DNA of 64,000 bases. Source: Aureimonas glaciei. Lineage in GTDB: Bacteria > Pseudomonadota > Alphaproteobacteria > Rhizobiales > Rhizobiaceae. Every line of letters starts with the position of its first letter. Within the stretch, counting starts at the first letter, position 1. Below are positions 56,753 through 64,000 of the stretch, piece by piece. The stretch lies in NCBI RefSeq assembly GCF_014643375.1, contig NZ_BMJJ01000012.1, positions 1-64,000 of the forward strand, given 5' to 3'. The notes beneath the pieces are model-generated. The model ran no database searches, had not been told where the DNA came from, and was given only the letters and a program-made list of their open reading frames with translations. Made by a program: the position numbers and the translations under genes.

Positions 56753-57213
56753 CAGAAGGCTCCCTTGCGCGAGCGTCCGGCGCCGGTCTCGAGGAGGCCC
56801 TTGCCGAGCAGCCAGTCGAGGACGAGACGGCAGGTCGGGTCCCCGGCATCGGCATGGCGGCGCAGGGTGTCGACGAGGACGGTGGGGTAAATGTGGAGCG
56901 GCCGGCCGTCGTTCCGGGTTGCCGCAGCTTCGATGTAGCGCTCGTGTTGGCGGGCGGTCCAGAGGGAGAGGCCGACCAGCATGGCGGGGTCGTGTCCATC
57001 GGCCTGCTCGCAGGGGCTTGCTGTCGGCAACGAAGCGATGGCTGCGACCGGTTCAGTGGGCAGTGCGGACGGGGCCGCCTCACAGGCGTCGATCGCTGAC
57101 GGAGCAACGGTGTCCGTCAGCTTCCGGCGCAGGGGCGACGGCTGCGGCTGGATCTGTGGCGGGCGGTTGGCGGGTGTGTGGGGCTGGGGCATGGACATGG
57201 CTTTCCCTTGCAT
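56752..57213 (-). CDS. Small partner protein of the AAA+/M41 operon
   Basis: A 153-residue protein (alternative ATG 57195). The first 65 residues are Pro/Ala-rich and likely disordered; residues 75-140 form a helical domain with MLVGLSLWTARQHERYIEAA, then LHIYPTVLVDTLRRHADAGD and VLDWLLGKGLLE. I know no family for it. Its stop codon overlaps the start of the AAA+/M41 gene by one base, so the two are translationally coupled, and it may be an adaptor for that enzyme. Confidence 0.6.
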   Translation of the reverse strand: MQGKAMSMPQPHTPANRPPQIQPQPSPLRRKLTDTVAPSAIDACEAAPSALPTEPVAAIASLPTASPCEQADGHDPAMLVGLSLWTARQHERYIEAAATRNDGRPLHIYPTVLVDTLRRHADAGDPTCRLVLDWLLGKGLLETGAGRSRKGAF

Positions 57214-57308
57214 CGCCCCGGCATTCAGCGGCGGCGGCGAGGTTGAATCTGAGGGTGAGGAGTGGCTGCGGTTCGGGATCGGTCGGCGATCACGAGCCGC
57301 GGCCGGGA

Positions 57309-58310
57309 TCAGGCGTCGAGGCGCGCTCTGGCGAAGCCGACGCGGATGGTGCGCGGTATGTGCGGGGCCGCAGAACGGAAATTATTTCTGATCCGGCCGG
57401 CAACGTTGCCGGCACCCGGCGATGCTGGCCACGACAGGGATGTGTCGTCGTCGACCACGTCGGTCGCGGCACGCGTCCTTAGAGAGCCATCCATGGGCAG
57501 GAAGGCCTCGGTGCAGCTCAGCCGCATCCCCGTCGCCGTACCGGCATCCAAGCGGGCCAGCCGAAGCGTCTCGGTGGACAGCAGTGCGCGGATTCTGTCG
57601 CCGAAACGGCGGCGCAGCTCCGCCATCGTCTCGGCGGCGCCGTCGACCTCGATGAGGTCGTCGATCTCGTCCATGGCCCAGATGCCGTTCTCATGGTCGC
57701 TCGGTGCGCTCGCCCCGTCGATGATGGCGATGCCCACCGTGTCGACCATCAGCCGCTTGTGCTCCTTGTAGAGCCAGTCCGGCAGGATCAGCGACGTCGC
57801 CAGCATTTTCGTCTTCAGCTCGGCCAGACGATGGGTGTCGAGGTAGGAGGCGATCGAGCGCTTTACATCGAGGATGGTGGCGCTGTGGTAGCGGCGGTTC
57901 ACTAGGACGAGATCGGGTGTGTAGGTGACCCTGGTCCGGGCATCGGCGTCGAAGCTCAGGCCCTTCAGGGTGCCGCCGCGGTTCAAGGCGATCGCTTCCA
58001 GCGCCGCCGGGGTCACCGGTAGCCGCAGCGACTGCCAGAGCACGACGAGATCGGGATTGCGCTGGCCGATGGCGATGATCGCCTGCTCCAGCAGCTTGCC
58101 CTCGTTGGCCGAGACCGAGCGGATCATGGCGGCAAGGCCGATGTAGTCACCGAGGATCGTATCGGGCGCCGGCGTGCTGGCAGCGATTGCGGCAACCGCC
58201 TTGTCAATCAAAGTGGAGAGATCGGCCTCGATGTCGCCAAAGGCAATGCGGCAGGAATAGCGGGCACGCTCGGCCACGGCCGAGGCGGCACCCTTCGAAG
58301 AAAGAGGCAT
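57309..58310 (-). CDS. PD-(D/E)XK-nuclease-like protein upstream of the AAA+/M41 gene
   Basis: A 333-residue protein from ATG 58310, with AAGGGA six bases upstream; the longer frame to 58361 lacks one. The middle has an E...PD...DxK series: Glu70/Glu75 in a helix (SANEGKLLEQAI), Asp133 after a strand (TYTPDLVLVN) and Asp148-x-Lys150 (ATILDVKRS), followed by a helix. This is the core pattern of PD-(D/E)XK nucleases, though the protein belongs to no subfamily I recognise, so activity is inferred. The C-terminal 90 residues look disordered. It ends 96 bases before the 153-residue gene and runs in the same direction. Confidence 0.6.
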   Translation of the reverse strand: MPLSSKGAASAVAERARYSCRIAFGDIEADLSTLIDKAVAAIAASTPAPDTILGDYIGLAAMIRSVSANEGKLLEQAIIAIGQRNPDLVVLWQSLRLPVTPAALEAIALNRGGTLKGLSFDADARTRVTYTPDLVLVNRRYHSATILDVKRSIASYLDTHRLAELKTKMLATSLILPDWLYKEHKRLMVDTVGIAIIDGASAPSDHENGIWAMDEIDDLIEVDGAAETMAELRRRFGDRIRALLSTETLRLARLDAGTATGMRLSCTEAFLPMDGSLRTRAATDVVDDDTSLSWPASPGAGNVAGRIRNNFRSAAPHIPRTIRVGFARARLDA

Positions 58311-58875
58311 GAAAAATCCCTTGGATGAGGGAGATGATCGGCTGGTGCCGCGGCCGGGCACGTCGGCGCCGGTGAGGGCGTCGGACGGACAGGCGGTGGC
58401 GACAAGTCGAGGCAGAATGCCACGGCTGCATCAGCGCGGGTGATCATCTCGAATGGATACGAAAGGACGAAGAGGCCGGAGCGCCTAAGCGCGGGCGGCC
58501 GTCTGCATGCGCGCTATGGCGCCCTGCAATTCCCGCGGGCACAGCGGCACCGCGATCGTCGTTTCCAAATCTTCCCTCAAAGGGACGAAGCAGTTATGGC
58601 TCGTCATAGCCCAAAGCCTTCCTAGCAGGTTGCGGGTCAGGCCCTCGTTCGGTGTTAGCGCACCAGCGGGGGCCGTTTCGTGTCGGCTTGGATGATCCCA
58701 AGCACGAAACTGAAACTGACGTCTTCAACCACCGATCGCAAGGCGCCATCAGAATGCGGCGCCGGCATGGTTAACGAAGGGCTCCGTTTTCCGTGCGTAT
58801 TGGAGGCGAGCCCAGCGAACCAGACCATTTGCCGGCCCGTTCGAGCGCGTCTGCCCTGAAGGCCGTGTCATGCGA
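58311..58875. promoter_or_regulatory. Spacer between the Mrr-type gene and the AAA+/M41 operon
   Basis: About 560 bases; it should contain the promoter of the three-gene operon. Overlapping frames here show no family resemblance. Confidence 0.35.
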
Positions 58876-59814
58876 TCAGTCCTCGGTGAAAAAATCCTCG
58901 TCCAGCCACTGGATGTCGATCCGGGTCTGGAGCCGCGTGCCGACGCCGTGCTCAATCATCAGGGCCGTCAGCCGCTCGCCGTCGATCAAGATGACCCGCT
59001 GGAGCAGGTTCCGGACGTAGTCGGTGGCGCCCTTGGTGAAGCTCGACGTCGTGACGAAGACGCCCTTGGTGGCGCCGAGCCCGACGAGCGAGCCGACAAA
59101 ACCTTGCAGCTCGGGACGCTGGATGGTGTTGCCCTCGGCATAGCGTTTGGCCTGCACGTAGATGCGGTCAAGGCCGAGGCGGTCCTCGCTGATGACGCCG
59201 TTGACGCCACCATCGCCGGAGCGACCAAGCTGCTCGGCGGCGTTCTTGTGGCCGCCGCCATAGCCCATGGCGACGAGGAGATCGACGATCAGGACTTCGA
59301 AGAAGCTGGGCAAGTTGTCCCGGATGCGCTCCAGAAGCTCGGCCCGGAGCGCTGCATGCAGGGCGTGATGGGCGGCCCCGATCTGCTCCTCCGGCGTCGT
59401 CTGCGTCACGACAATCGGTAGGCCCGGTTCCGCGGCCGGCACGGCGCCCTCGGCGTCCGGCGCTGCCTGCTTCTGATACCAGGCGCGGAAGGTCGGATAG
59501 GAGTCGAGGAAGCGGGCGTCGAGCTTTTCGGGCGGATGGTCGAGAAGCGCCCGTCCGGTGTCGGTCGCGACGAAGCGGCCGCGCGAGGGAAAGACGATCA
59601 GCCCGGCCTTCGACATGTAGAATCTCGACCAGTGAATGCGGTTGTGCAGCACGCGCTGGCGGCCGCTCGGCAAGAGCTCATCGCGCTCCGCGATGGAGAG
59701 GCCGAGCTCGCCCGCAATCTTCTCCGCCACCTCCGGCACACGCGCTTCACCGCCGGCTGCATGACGCAGTAGCGGGAGCATGAGGGCCTGATAGTCGGGG
59801 ATCTGCGATGCCAC
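58876..59814 (-). CDS. Mrr-type restriction endonuclease
   Basis: A 312-residue protein. Residues 1-100 fit the Mrr N-terminal winged-helix domain (PDYQALMLPLLRHAAGGEAR, LLPSGRQRVLHNRIHWSRFY, LIVFPSRGRFVATDTG). Residues 165-290 fit the Mrr catalytic domain: FFEVLIVDLLVAMGYGGGHK, GRSGDGGVNGVI with the catalytic Asp, and RIYVQAKRY carrying the Q-x-K of the PD-(D/E)XK core. Mrr enzymes cut DNA with modified bases and are a type IV restriction system. It lies 560 bases upstream of the nuclease-like/AAA+ operon on the same strand, which strengthens the view of a defence island. Confidence 0.9.
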   Translation of the reverse strand: MASQIPDYQALMLPLLRHAAGGEARVPEVAEKIAGELGLSIAERDELLPSGRQRVLHNRIHWSRFYMSKAGLIVFPSRGRFVATDTGRALLDHPPEKLDARFLDSYPTFRAWYQKQAAPDAEGAVPAAEPGLPIVVTQTTPEEQIGAAHHALHAALRAELLERIRDNLPSFFEVLIVDLLVAMGYGGGHKNAAEQLGRSGDGGVNGVISEDRLGLDRIYVQAKRYAEGNTIQRPELQGFVGSLVGLGATKGVFVTTSSFTKGATDYVRNLLQRVILIDGERLTALMIEHGVGTRLQTRIDIQWLDEDFFTED

Positions 59815-60240
59815 GTCGGATCTCTAGGATCACGTTGACTATCAGTAGCTTTCGCAGCCTCGGATGACAAAACGCTATCTATGGTTTTGCATAGGACGTG
59901 ACACTGACCCGCTCACGGAAGACACGGAGCGTTGCAAATCATTTCCGTCGATCGGTCCGTTGGATTCCCAAACTCTACATCGTTGACGTCGGCCCCCAAC
60001 CAGGGCACAAAACTGATGCCCAATGCGACGGCAAAGCCGAAACCAAAAGTGTTTACAAAGACTTGGCCTTCGTCTGGCTGGGGATCCAGGTTCCCCAGCC
60101 AGACCATGTCAAGCCATTGCAATCATTGATTCTCTCGGTAGCTGAGAATCCTCTCGGCGCTGTTTCCACGCCTTGGCCCAAACCTGGTGCCTGGAGGTGA
60201 TGGCCATTGCCGTCCCAAGGGGCCCCAAGCTCAAGGGATC
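59815..60240. other. Spacer between the Mrr-type gene and the integrase remnant
   Basis: About 430 bases. It includes the Mrr promoter region on the left; frames in the rest have no recognisable content. No tRNA gene that could be an integration site is visible. Confidence 0.4.
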
Positions 60241-60590
60241 CGGTCGTTGGCGACTCGGCATGACACAAGCAATCTCGAACGGCGTGGTCACACCTTTTAC
60301 TGGCGTGCGCGCGTGCCCCTCGATTCCGGCAGGTGCGGCACCAGGCCCGCCTGGCTTTCTCACTCCGTCCGGCCACCGCGAAGCGGACACCATGGCGCGG
60401 CGGCTGAACACGCTGCTTGTCGACCTGACTGTGAGACCGACCGCCGCAAGCCGGTCTCCACTTCGCCATTGCAGCATTGCGAGACGCAGCCGTCGGCCGT
60501 TCTATCGGTGACGATGATCTCCTTTCATCGATCGAACGCGTCGGCTCCCTCAGGCGCAGACGTCCCATCCGACCAGCGCAGGACGCCCCA
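60241..60590 (+). pseudogene. N-terminal remnant of a tyrosine-recombinase-type integrase
   Basis: One plus-strand frame reads SNLERRGHTFYWRARVP, the first strands of the DNA-binding domain of many phage-type integrases, and another frame continues with HREADTMARRLNTLLVDLTV. A short third-frame stretch (RLAFSLR) lies between them. At least two frameshifts separate these, and no catalytic domain with Arg-His-x-x-Arg-Tyr follows before the MFS gene. It is a dead fragment, but it marks the edge of an integrated element next to the Mrr/AAA+ genes. Confidence 0.5.
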
Positions 60591-60701
60591 TGAACCGGGC
60601 GCCGTGAGCGTTGCCAGGTCGACGTCCTGGACTGCCAATGCTTCGTACTCGGAGATGAGCAGGCCGAGACAAAGAGCCTCGTCCGCGTCTCGGCCCGGCT
60701 T

Positions 60702-61940
60702 TTAGGACGATGACAGGGGCGCTCCCGTGCCCCGGGCGCGTTCGGACGCGCGTCCGAGGGTGAGCATGACGGCGGCACCCACGATGACCGCAGCGCAGGA
60801 ATAGACGATCACACCCGTGGGCCCCATCCCGTCGACGAGGATGCCGCCGACCACCGCACCGCTCGCGATCGCCACCTGAAAGGACGAAGAGAGCAGCGCG
60901 CCCGCGGCCTCCGCCAGATCGGGGGCGGCGCGGGCGTTCCAGATCGAGACGGCGACCGGGAAGCCGCCGAAGGCAAATCCCCAGACGGCGGTGCCGACGG
61001 CCGCCGCCGTGGGAGAGGCTCCCAACAGGACAAGCGCCAGCGTCGCCGCGCCGATGAGGAGCGCCACGCTGCCGACGGCCCAGGCCGGGCTTCTCGCGGC
61101 GATCTTCCCGGAGACGACGTTGCCGAGAAAACCGCCCACGCCGAAGGCCAGCAGCGTCATCGAGATCGCCGACACCCCGAGACGGGGGACCTCTTCGAGG
61201 AACGGGCGGATGAAGGTGAATCCGGCGAAATGGCCGGAGACGACGATGAGGATCGTCACCAGGCCGATCAGCACGGCTCGGCGTGACAGCGCAGTGCGGA
61301 AGGCGGAGAGACGGGGGGCACCGGCGGACGGCAGGCGCGGCAGTACCATGAGTTGGACGAGCAGCGAGACCAGTCCCAAGGCGGAAGCTGCGAGGAAGGT
61401 GGCGCGCCATCCCCAGAGCGCCCCCAGGGCTGCACCGAGGGGCGCGGCCACGACGGTGGCGAGCGACACGCCCATGATGATGATCGACATCGCCCGGGGC
61501 ACGTCTTTTGAGGGGACGAGGCGGAGCGCGAGGGCCGTCATCATCGCCCAGAAGCCGCCCAGCGCGAAGCCGAGAAGGGCGCGGGCGAACAAGAGCGTCG
61601 TGATGCTCGACGCATAGGCCGAGAGGACGCTCGACACGGCGAGGAGGGCCATCAGCGTCCAGACGATGGATCGCCGGTCGATCCTACCCGATCCCAGCAC
61701 CAGAAGCGGGCCCGCAAAGGCGGCGACGACCGCCGTGGCCGTGATCGCTTGCCCGACCGCCCCGTTCGAGACGCCGAGATCGGCGGCCATGGGGGTCAGC
61801 AGGCTGACGGGAAGAAACTCGGCCGTGACGAGACCGAAAACGCCGAAGGCGAGCGAAAACACCGCGGGCCAGTGGGCCACCCTTGTCTCGTCATCGACGC
61901 AGAGTTCGGGCTGGCTCCCCAACTGGGCTAGGTCTGTCAT
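60702..61940 (-). CDS. MFS efflux transporter (DHA1/AraJ-like)
   Basis: A 412-residue protein with 12 hydrophobic segments and the DHA1 motifs, including FSLAFGVFGLVTAEFLPVSL at helix 1 and SGRIDRRSIVWTLM after helix 2 (motif A-like). The family exports drugs, sugars or amino acids. It is divergent from an AraC-family gene 84 bases away, which is the usual arrangement for a transporter and its regulator. Substrate unknown. Confidence 0.9.
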   Translation of the reverse strand: MTDLAQLGSQPELCVDDETRVAHWPAVFSLAFGVFGLVTAEFLPVSLLTPMAADLGVSNGAVGQAITATAVVAAFAGPLLVLGSGRIDRRSIVWTLMALLAVSSVLSAYASSITTLLFARALLGFALGGFWAMMTALALRLVPSKDVPRAMSIIIMGVSLATVVAAPLGAALGALWGWRATFLAASALGLVSLLVQLMVLPRLPSAGAPRLSAFRTALSRRAVLIGLVTILIVVSGHFAGFTFIRPFLEEVPRLGVSAISMTLLAFGVGGFLGNVVSGKIAARSPAWAVGSVALLIGAATLALVLLGASPTAAAVGTAVWGFAFGGFPVAVSIWNARAAPDLAEAAGALLSSSFQVAIASGAVVGGILVDGMGPTGVIVYSCAAVIVGAAVMLTLGRASERARGTGAPLSSS

Positions 61941-62024
61941 GGAAGCGCTTCCCGAAAATGATGCAATGCGAAAGAAACCTACCTAGGCTCCTTTCCCTGG
62001 TGTTTCCATGCTAGAAACGCCAAC
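61941..62024. promoter_or_regulatory. Shared promoter region of the MFS and AraC genes
   Basis: The 84-base gap has two symmetric elements: the perfect 12-base palindrome GGAAGCGCTTCC at 61941-61952, directly before the MFS start, and GTTTC-N7-GAAAC at 62003-62019, just before the AraC start. Either could be an operator for the AraC protein. No experimental evidence is available. Confidence 0.5.
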
Positions 62025-63017
62025 ATGATTGACCGAACGTCCATTCAGCCCTGTCCGAACGAGATGGATCCCCTGACCGACATGCTGCGGGGCCTGCGCC
62101 TCGATGGTGTCGAGTACAGTCGGTGCCGCCTGGCCGGGACGTGGGGCTTCCACTACCCGGCGCAGTCTCACGCGTATTTTCACTTCGTCGCGGGAAAGGC
62201 CTGTTGGCTTCAAAGCCCGGATGGCGAATGGAGCGAGCTGACCTCGGGCGACGCCGTCCTGGTGCCCCGCGGCGCGGCGCACACGCTGGCGAGCGCGCCG
62301 GGCGTCGCGCCGCAACCGTTCCCGCGCCGGGATTGTTTTCCCATTTGCGAGAACATGTACGACTATGTCGGGGACGCGGCTTCGCAGAGCGACGCCTCCA
62401 TCCTGTTTTGTGGATCCATGCGCTTCAATCTGGACGGGCTCCACCCGCTCCTGTTGATGATGCCGGACCTGATGCGGGCCGAGGAATTGATGCAGGCCGA
62501 ACCGACGGTGCCGCATCTTCTCAACGCCATGGTGGCCGAGTGCGGCATGAACCGTGTCGGCGCGAGCGGCATCCTCGCGCGCCTCGCCGACGTCATGGCC
62601 GCGCAGATCATCCGCTCATGGGTCGAGCACGGTTGCGGCGATTCTGCCGGGTGGATTGCCGCGGTGCGGGACCCGCAGGTGGGAAAGGTGCTCGCCGCCA
62701 TCCATGCCGAGCCCCAGCGTGACTGGTCGGTGGCCGATCTCGCCGATGTCATGGGTGTCTCGCGCTCGGGCTTTGCCGCGAAGTTCACGGCGACCGTGGG
62801 CGCAACGCCGGCACGCTACGTCACCGAGATGAGAATGCACCAGGCCCGGCAATGGATCACCCGCGACCGCATGCGCATCGGCGAAGCCGCGCGACTGCTG
62901 GGTTACGACTCGGATGCTTCCTTCAGTCGGGCCTTCAAGCGGATCATCGGCACCGCGCCGGGAAGGGTCCGCGCGGTCGGCGCAGCACCCAAACCGCGCG
63001 AGAAGGCCGTCACCTAG
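62025..63017 (+). CDS. AraC-family transcriptional regulator with N-terminal cupin domain
   Basis: A 330-residue protein. The N-terminal half is a cupin-type sensor (HAYFHFVAGKACWLQSPDGE, SGDAVLVPRGAAHTL). The C-terminal 100 residues have two helix-turn-helix motifs of the AraC type: DWSVADLADVMGVSRSGFAA and IGEAARLLGYDSDASFSRAF, ending with a GTAPGRVRA tail. It likely controls the divergent MFS gene. Confidence 0.92.
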   Translation: MIDRTSIQPCPNEMDPLTDMLRGLRLDGVEYSRCRLAGTWGFHYPAQSHAYFHFVAGKACWLQSPDGEWSELTSGDAVLVPRGAAHTLASAPGVAPQPFPRRDCFPICENMYDYVGDAASQSDASILFCGSMRFNLDGLHPLLLMMPDLMRAEELMQAEPTVPHLLNAMVAECGMNRVGASGILARLADVMAAQIIRSWVEHGCGDSAGWIAAVRDPQVGKVLAAIHAEPQRDWSVADLADVMGVSRSGFAAKFTATVGATPARYVTEMRMHQARQWITRDRMRIGEAARLLGYDSDASFSRAFKRIIGTAPGRVRAVGAAPKPREKAVT

Positions 63018-63245
63018 CCTGGAATGGCCTTGCTCTTTTGCTGCGAGGCCATCCAAGGCGGGGTGAGACTTCGGCCCATCGTGCCCTCCGGTCGTTCGGG
63101 AGGCGGAAGTGGATCCTGCTCGCGGAGTGGGAGCGGAGGGGGGCTGGCCGTCCGTCGTCCCTGAGCGCTGCTGTTGCGCGAACCCCGGTCGACCGGCACG
63201 GACCGCTTTGCTGTGTGTGGCTGGCACCCAGGCGAACAGAATAGA
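63018..63245. other. Spacer between convergent AraC and SnoaL-like genes
   Basis: About 230 bases with no supported gene or clear terminator. Confidence 0.4.
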
Positions 63246-63629
63246 CTAAAACATGCCGTTCGGATTTTCTTGTTGCTGCGGGATGATTTGGAGGACGTCC
63301 CAGTGCTCGACGATTTTTCCTGTGTCGTCCAATCGGAAGATATCGATCCCGGCATAGTCCTTGTCACCCGGCCAGTGCTGAAAGCAGTGCAGGACGACAT
63401 AGTCACCCTCGGCGACACTCCGCTTGATCTCGACGCGCTTCCCGGGCCATTCACGGGCCATTTGCTCGAAATAGCCGATGAAGGCATCCTTGCCCGTCGC
63501 GACGAGCGGATTGTGCTGGATGTAGTCCGCACCGACATAGCGCTCCATCGCTTCGGCTGGCCTGCCATCGTTGAACATCAGCTGGTAGAAGGCGACGACA
63601 GCCGCCTTGTTGCGTTCCAGATCCTGCAT
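63246..63629 (-). CDS. SnoaL-like / NTF2-fold protein
   Basis: A 127-residue protein with GGGAGAA before the ATG. It has the SnoaL-like pattern: [20 protein letters not shown] near the start, [20 protein letters not shown], and a late [19 protein letters not shown]. These cone-shaped proteins include polyketide cyclases and many stress-related proteins with unknown substrates. Confidence 0.85.
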   Translation of the reverse strand: MQDLERNKAAVVAFYQLMFNDGRPAEAMERYVGADYIQHNPLVATGKDAFIGYFEQMAREWPGKRVEIKRSVAEGDYVVLHCFQHWPGDKDYAGIDIFRLDDTGKIVEHWDVLQIIPQQQENPNGMF

Positions 63630-63773
63630 CGACTTCTCCCTGTTCGCCGTTCGCAGACGGCATCCGCATGAATTCGCCTGTCGGGCGTCTCATCGGGCAT
63701 CCCGCGACGGATCAAGCGACGGCGGACGACAGGCTTGATCTCGAAGTAAAGCCCCCGACGCGCTCGCGGAGCC

Positions 63774-64000
63774 TCAGGCCATGGCCTCGCTACGGATCGG
63801 CAGGACGATCGCCTTGCTGCCGTCGCGGACCCGATCATGGAGGTCGATGATGTCCTGGTTCAGGAGCCGGATGCAGCCGGACGACACTTTTGTGCCGATC
63901 GTCCAAGGCTCCACCGTTCCATGCAGGCGGTAAAAGGTGTCGCGACCATCGCGGTGAAGGTAAAGGGCGCGGGGGCCGAGCGGATTGCCAGGGCCGCCGG
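63774..64000 (-). CDS. L,D-transpeptidase (YkuD domain), C-terminal part only
   Basis: The minus-strand frame that runs off the window ends at TGA 63774-63776 and reads GNPLGPRALYLHRDGRDTFY, then RLHGTVEPWTIGTKVSSGCI and LLNQDIIDLHDRVRDGSKAI. These are the HGT...SSGCIRL motif with catalytic Cys and the following helix of YkuD-type L,D-transpeptidases, which make 3-3 cross-links in peptidoglycan or attach proteins to it. The N-terminus lies outside the window. Confidence 0.92.
   Translation of the reverse strand, partial: GGPGNPLGPRALYLHRDGRDTFYRLHGTVEPWTIGTKVSSGCIRLLNQDIIDLHDRVRDGSKAIVLPIRSEAMA

Overview
The window looks like accessory DNA from a GC-rich alphaproteobacterium, most likely of the Hyphomicrobiales (Rhizobiales). 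The basis is the codon bias, the alphaproteobacterial type of cellulose operon, a UPF0314/DUF2585 gene, IS256- and IS3-family elements, and many LuxR-type regulators. I cannot tell chromosome from plasmid, and the genus is a guess (Aurantimonadaceae- or Methylobacteriaceae-like).

Layout. 0.6-4.4 kb: carotenoid ketolase (crtW) and hydroxylase (crtZ), a DUF2585 membrane protein and an EEP-family phosphodiesterase. 4.6-8.6 kb: a small RMF-like gene, then a tightly packed trio of FeeM-like acyltransferase, isoprenylcysteine-methyltransferase-like membrane protein and GGDEF-EAL protein. 8.9-16.7 kb (minus): a cellulose operon bcsA-bcsB-bcsZ plus a periplasmic TPR protein; BcsA carries a PilZ domain, so c-di-GMP from the neighbouring enzyme could control it. 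17.3-19.1 kb: a graveyard of truncated genes. 19.3-32.6 kb: a type I secretion island with a large RTX protein, ABC and HlyD components, two more probable secreted proteins sharing a C-terminal module with a small 92-residue protein, and two regulators with degenerate receiver domains. 32.7-34.9 kb: an IS3 remnant and an IS256 copy with perfect target duplication. 35-38.1 kb: sparse DNA with three tandem small paralogues and other orphans. 38.8-44.2 kb: a cadherin-like/RTX protein, then FecR and CHASE2-cyclase genes. 44.6-49.8 kb: TPR protein, hydrolase-LuxR fusion, methyltransferase and a small exported protein. 49.9-60.6 kb: a likely decayed integrated element with a frameshifted ArsR gene, unknown genes, two arrays of 21-bp-period repeats, an AAA+/M41 protease-like protein with two partners (one nuclease-like), an Mrr-type endonuclease and an integrase remnant. 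60.7-64 kb: a divergent MFS/AraC pair, a SnoaL-like protein and the end of an L,D-transpeptidase.

Two parts could be new systems. One is the secreted-protein cluster with its shared GN-x-AVF...FTLEDQLSS module and aspartate-less receivers, next to a c-di-GMP/cellulose locus; together they suggest a matrix or biofilm programme. The other is the nuclease-like / small protein / AAA+-HExxH protease operon beside Mrr, a candidate defence cassette. Both are inferences from motifs and gene order.

Quality note: the IS256 transposase and the ArsR gene are each broken by one missing base in a C or G run, so some frameshifts here may be assembly errors.
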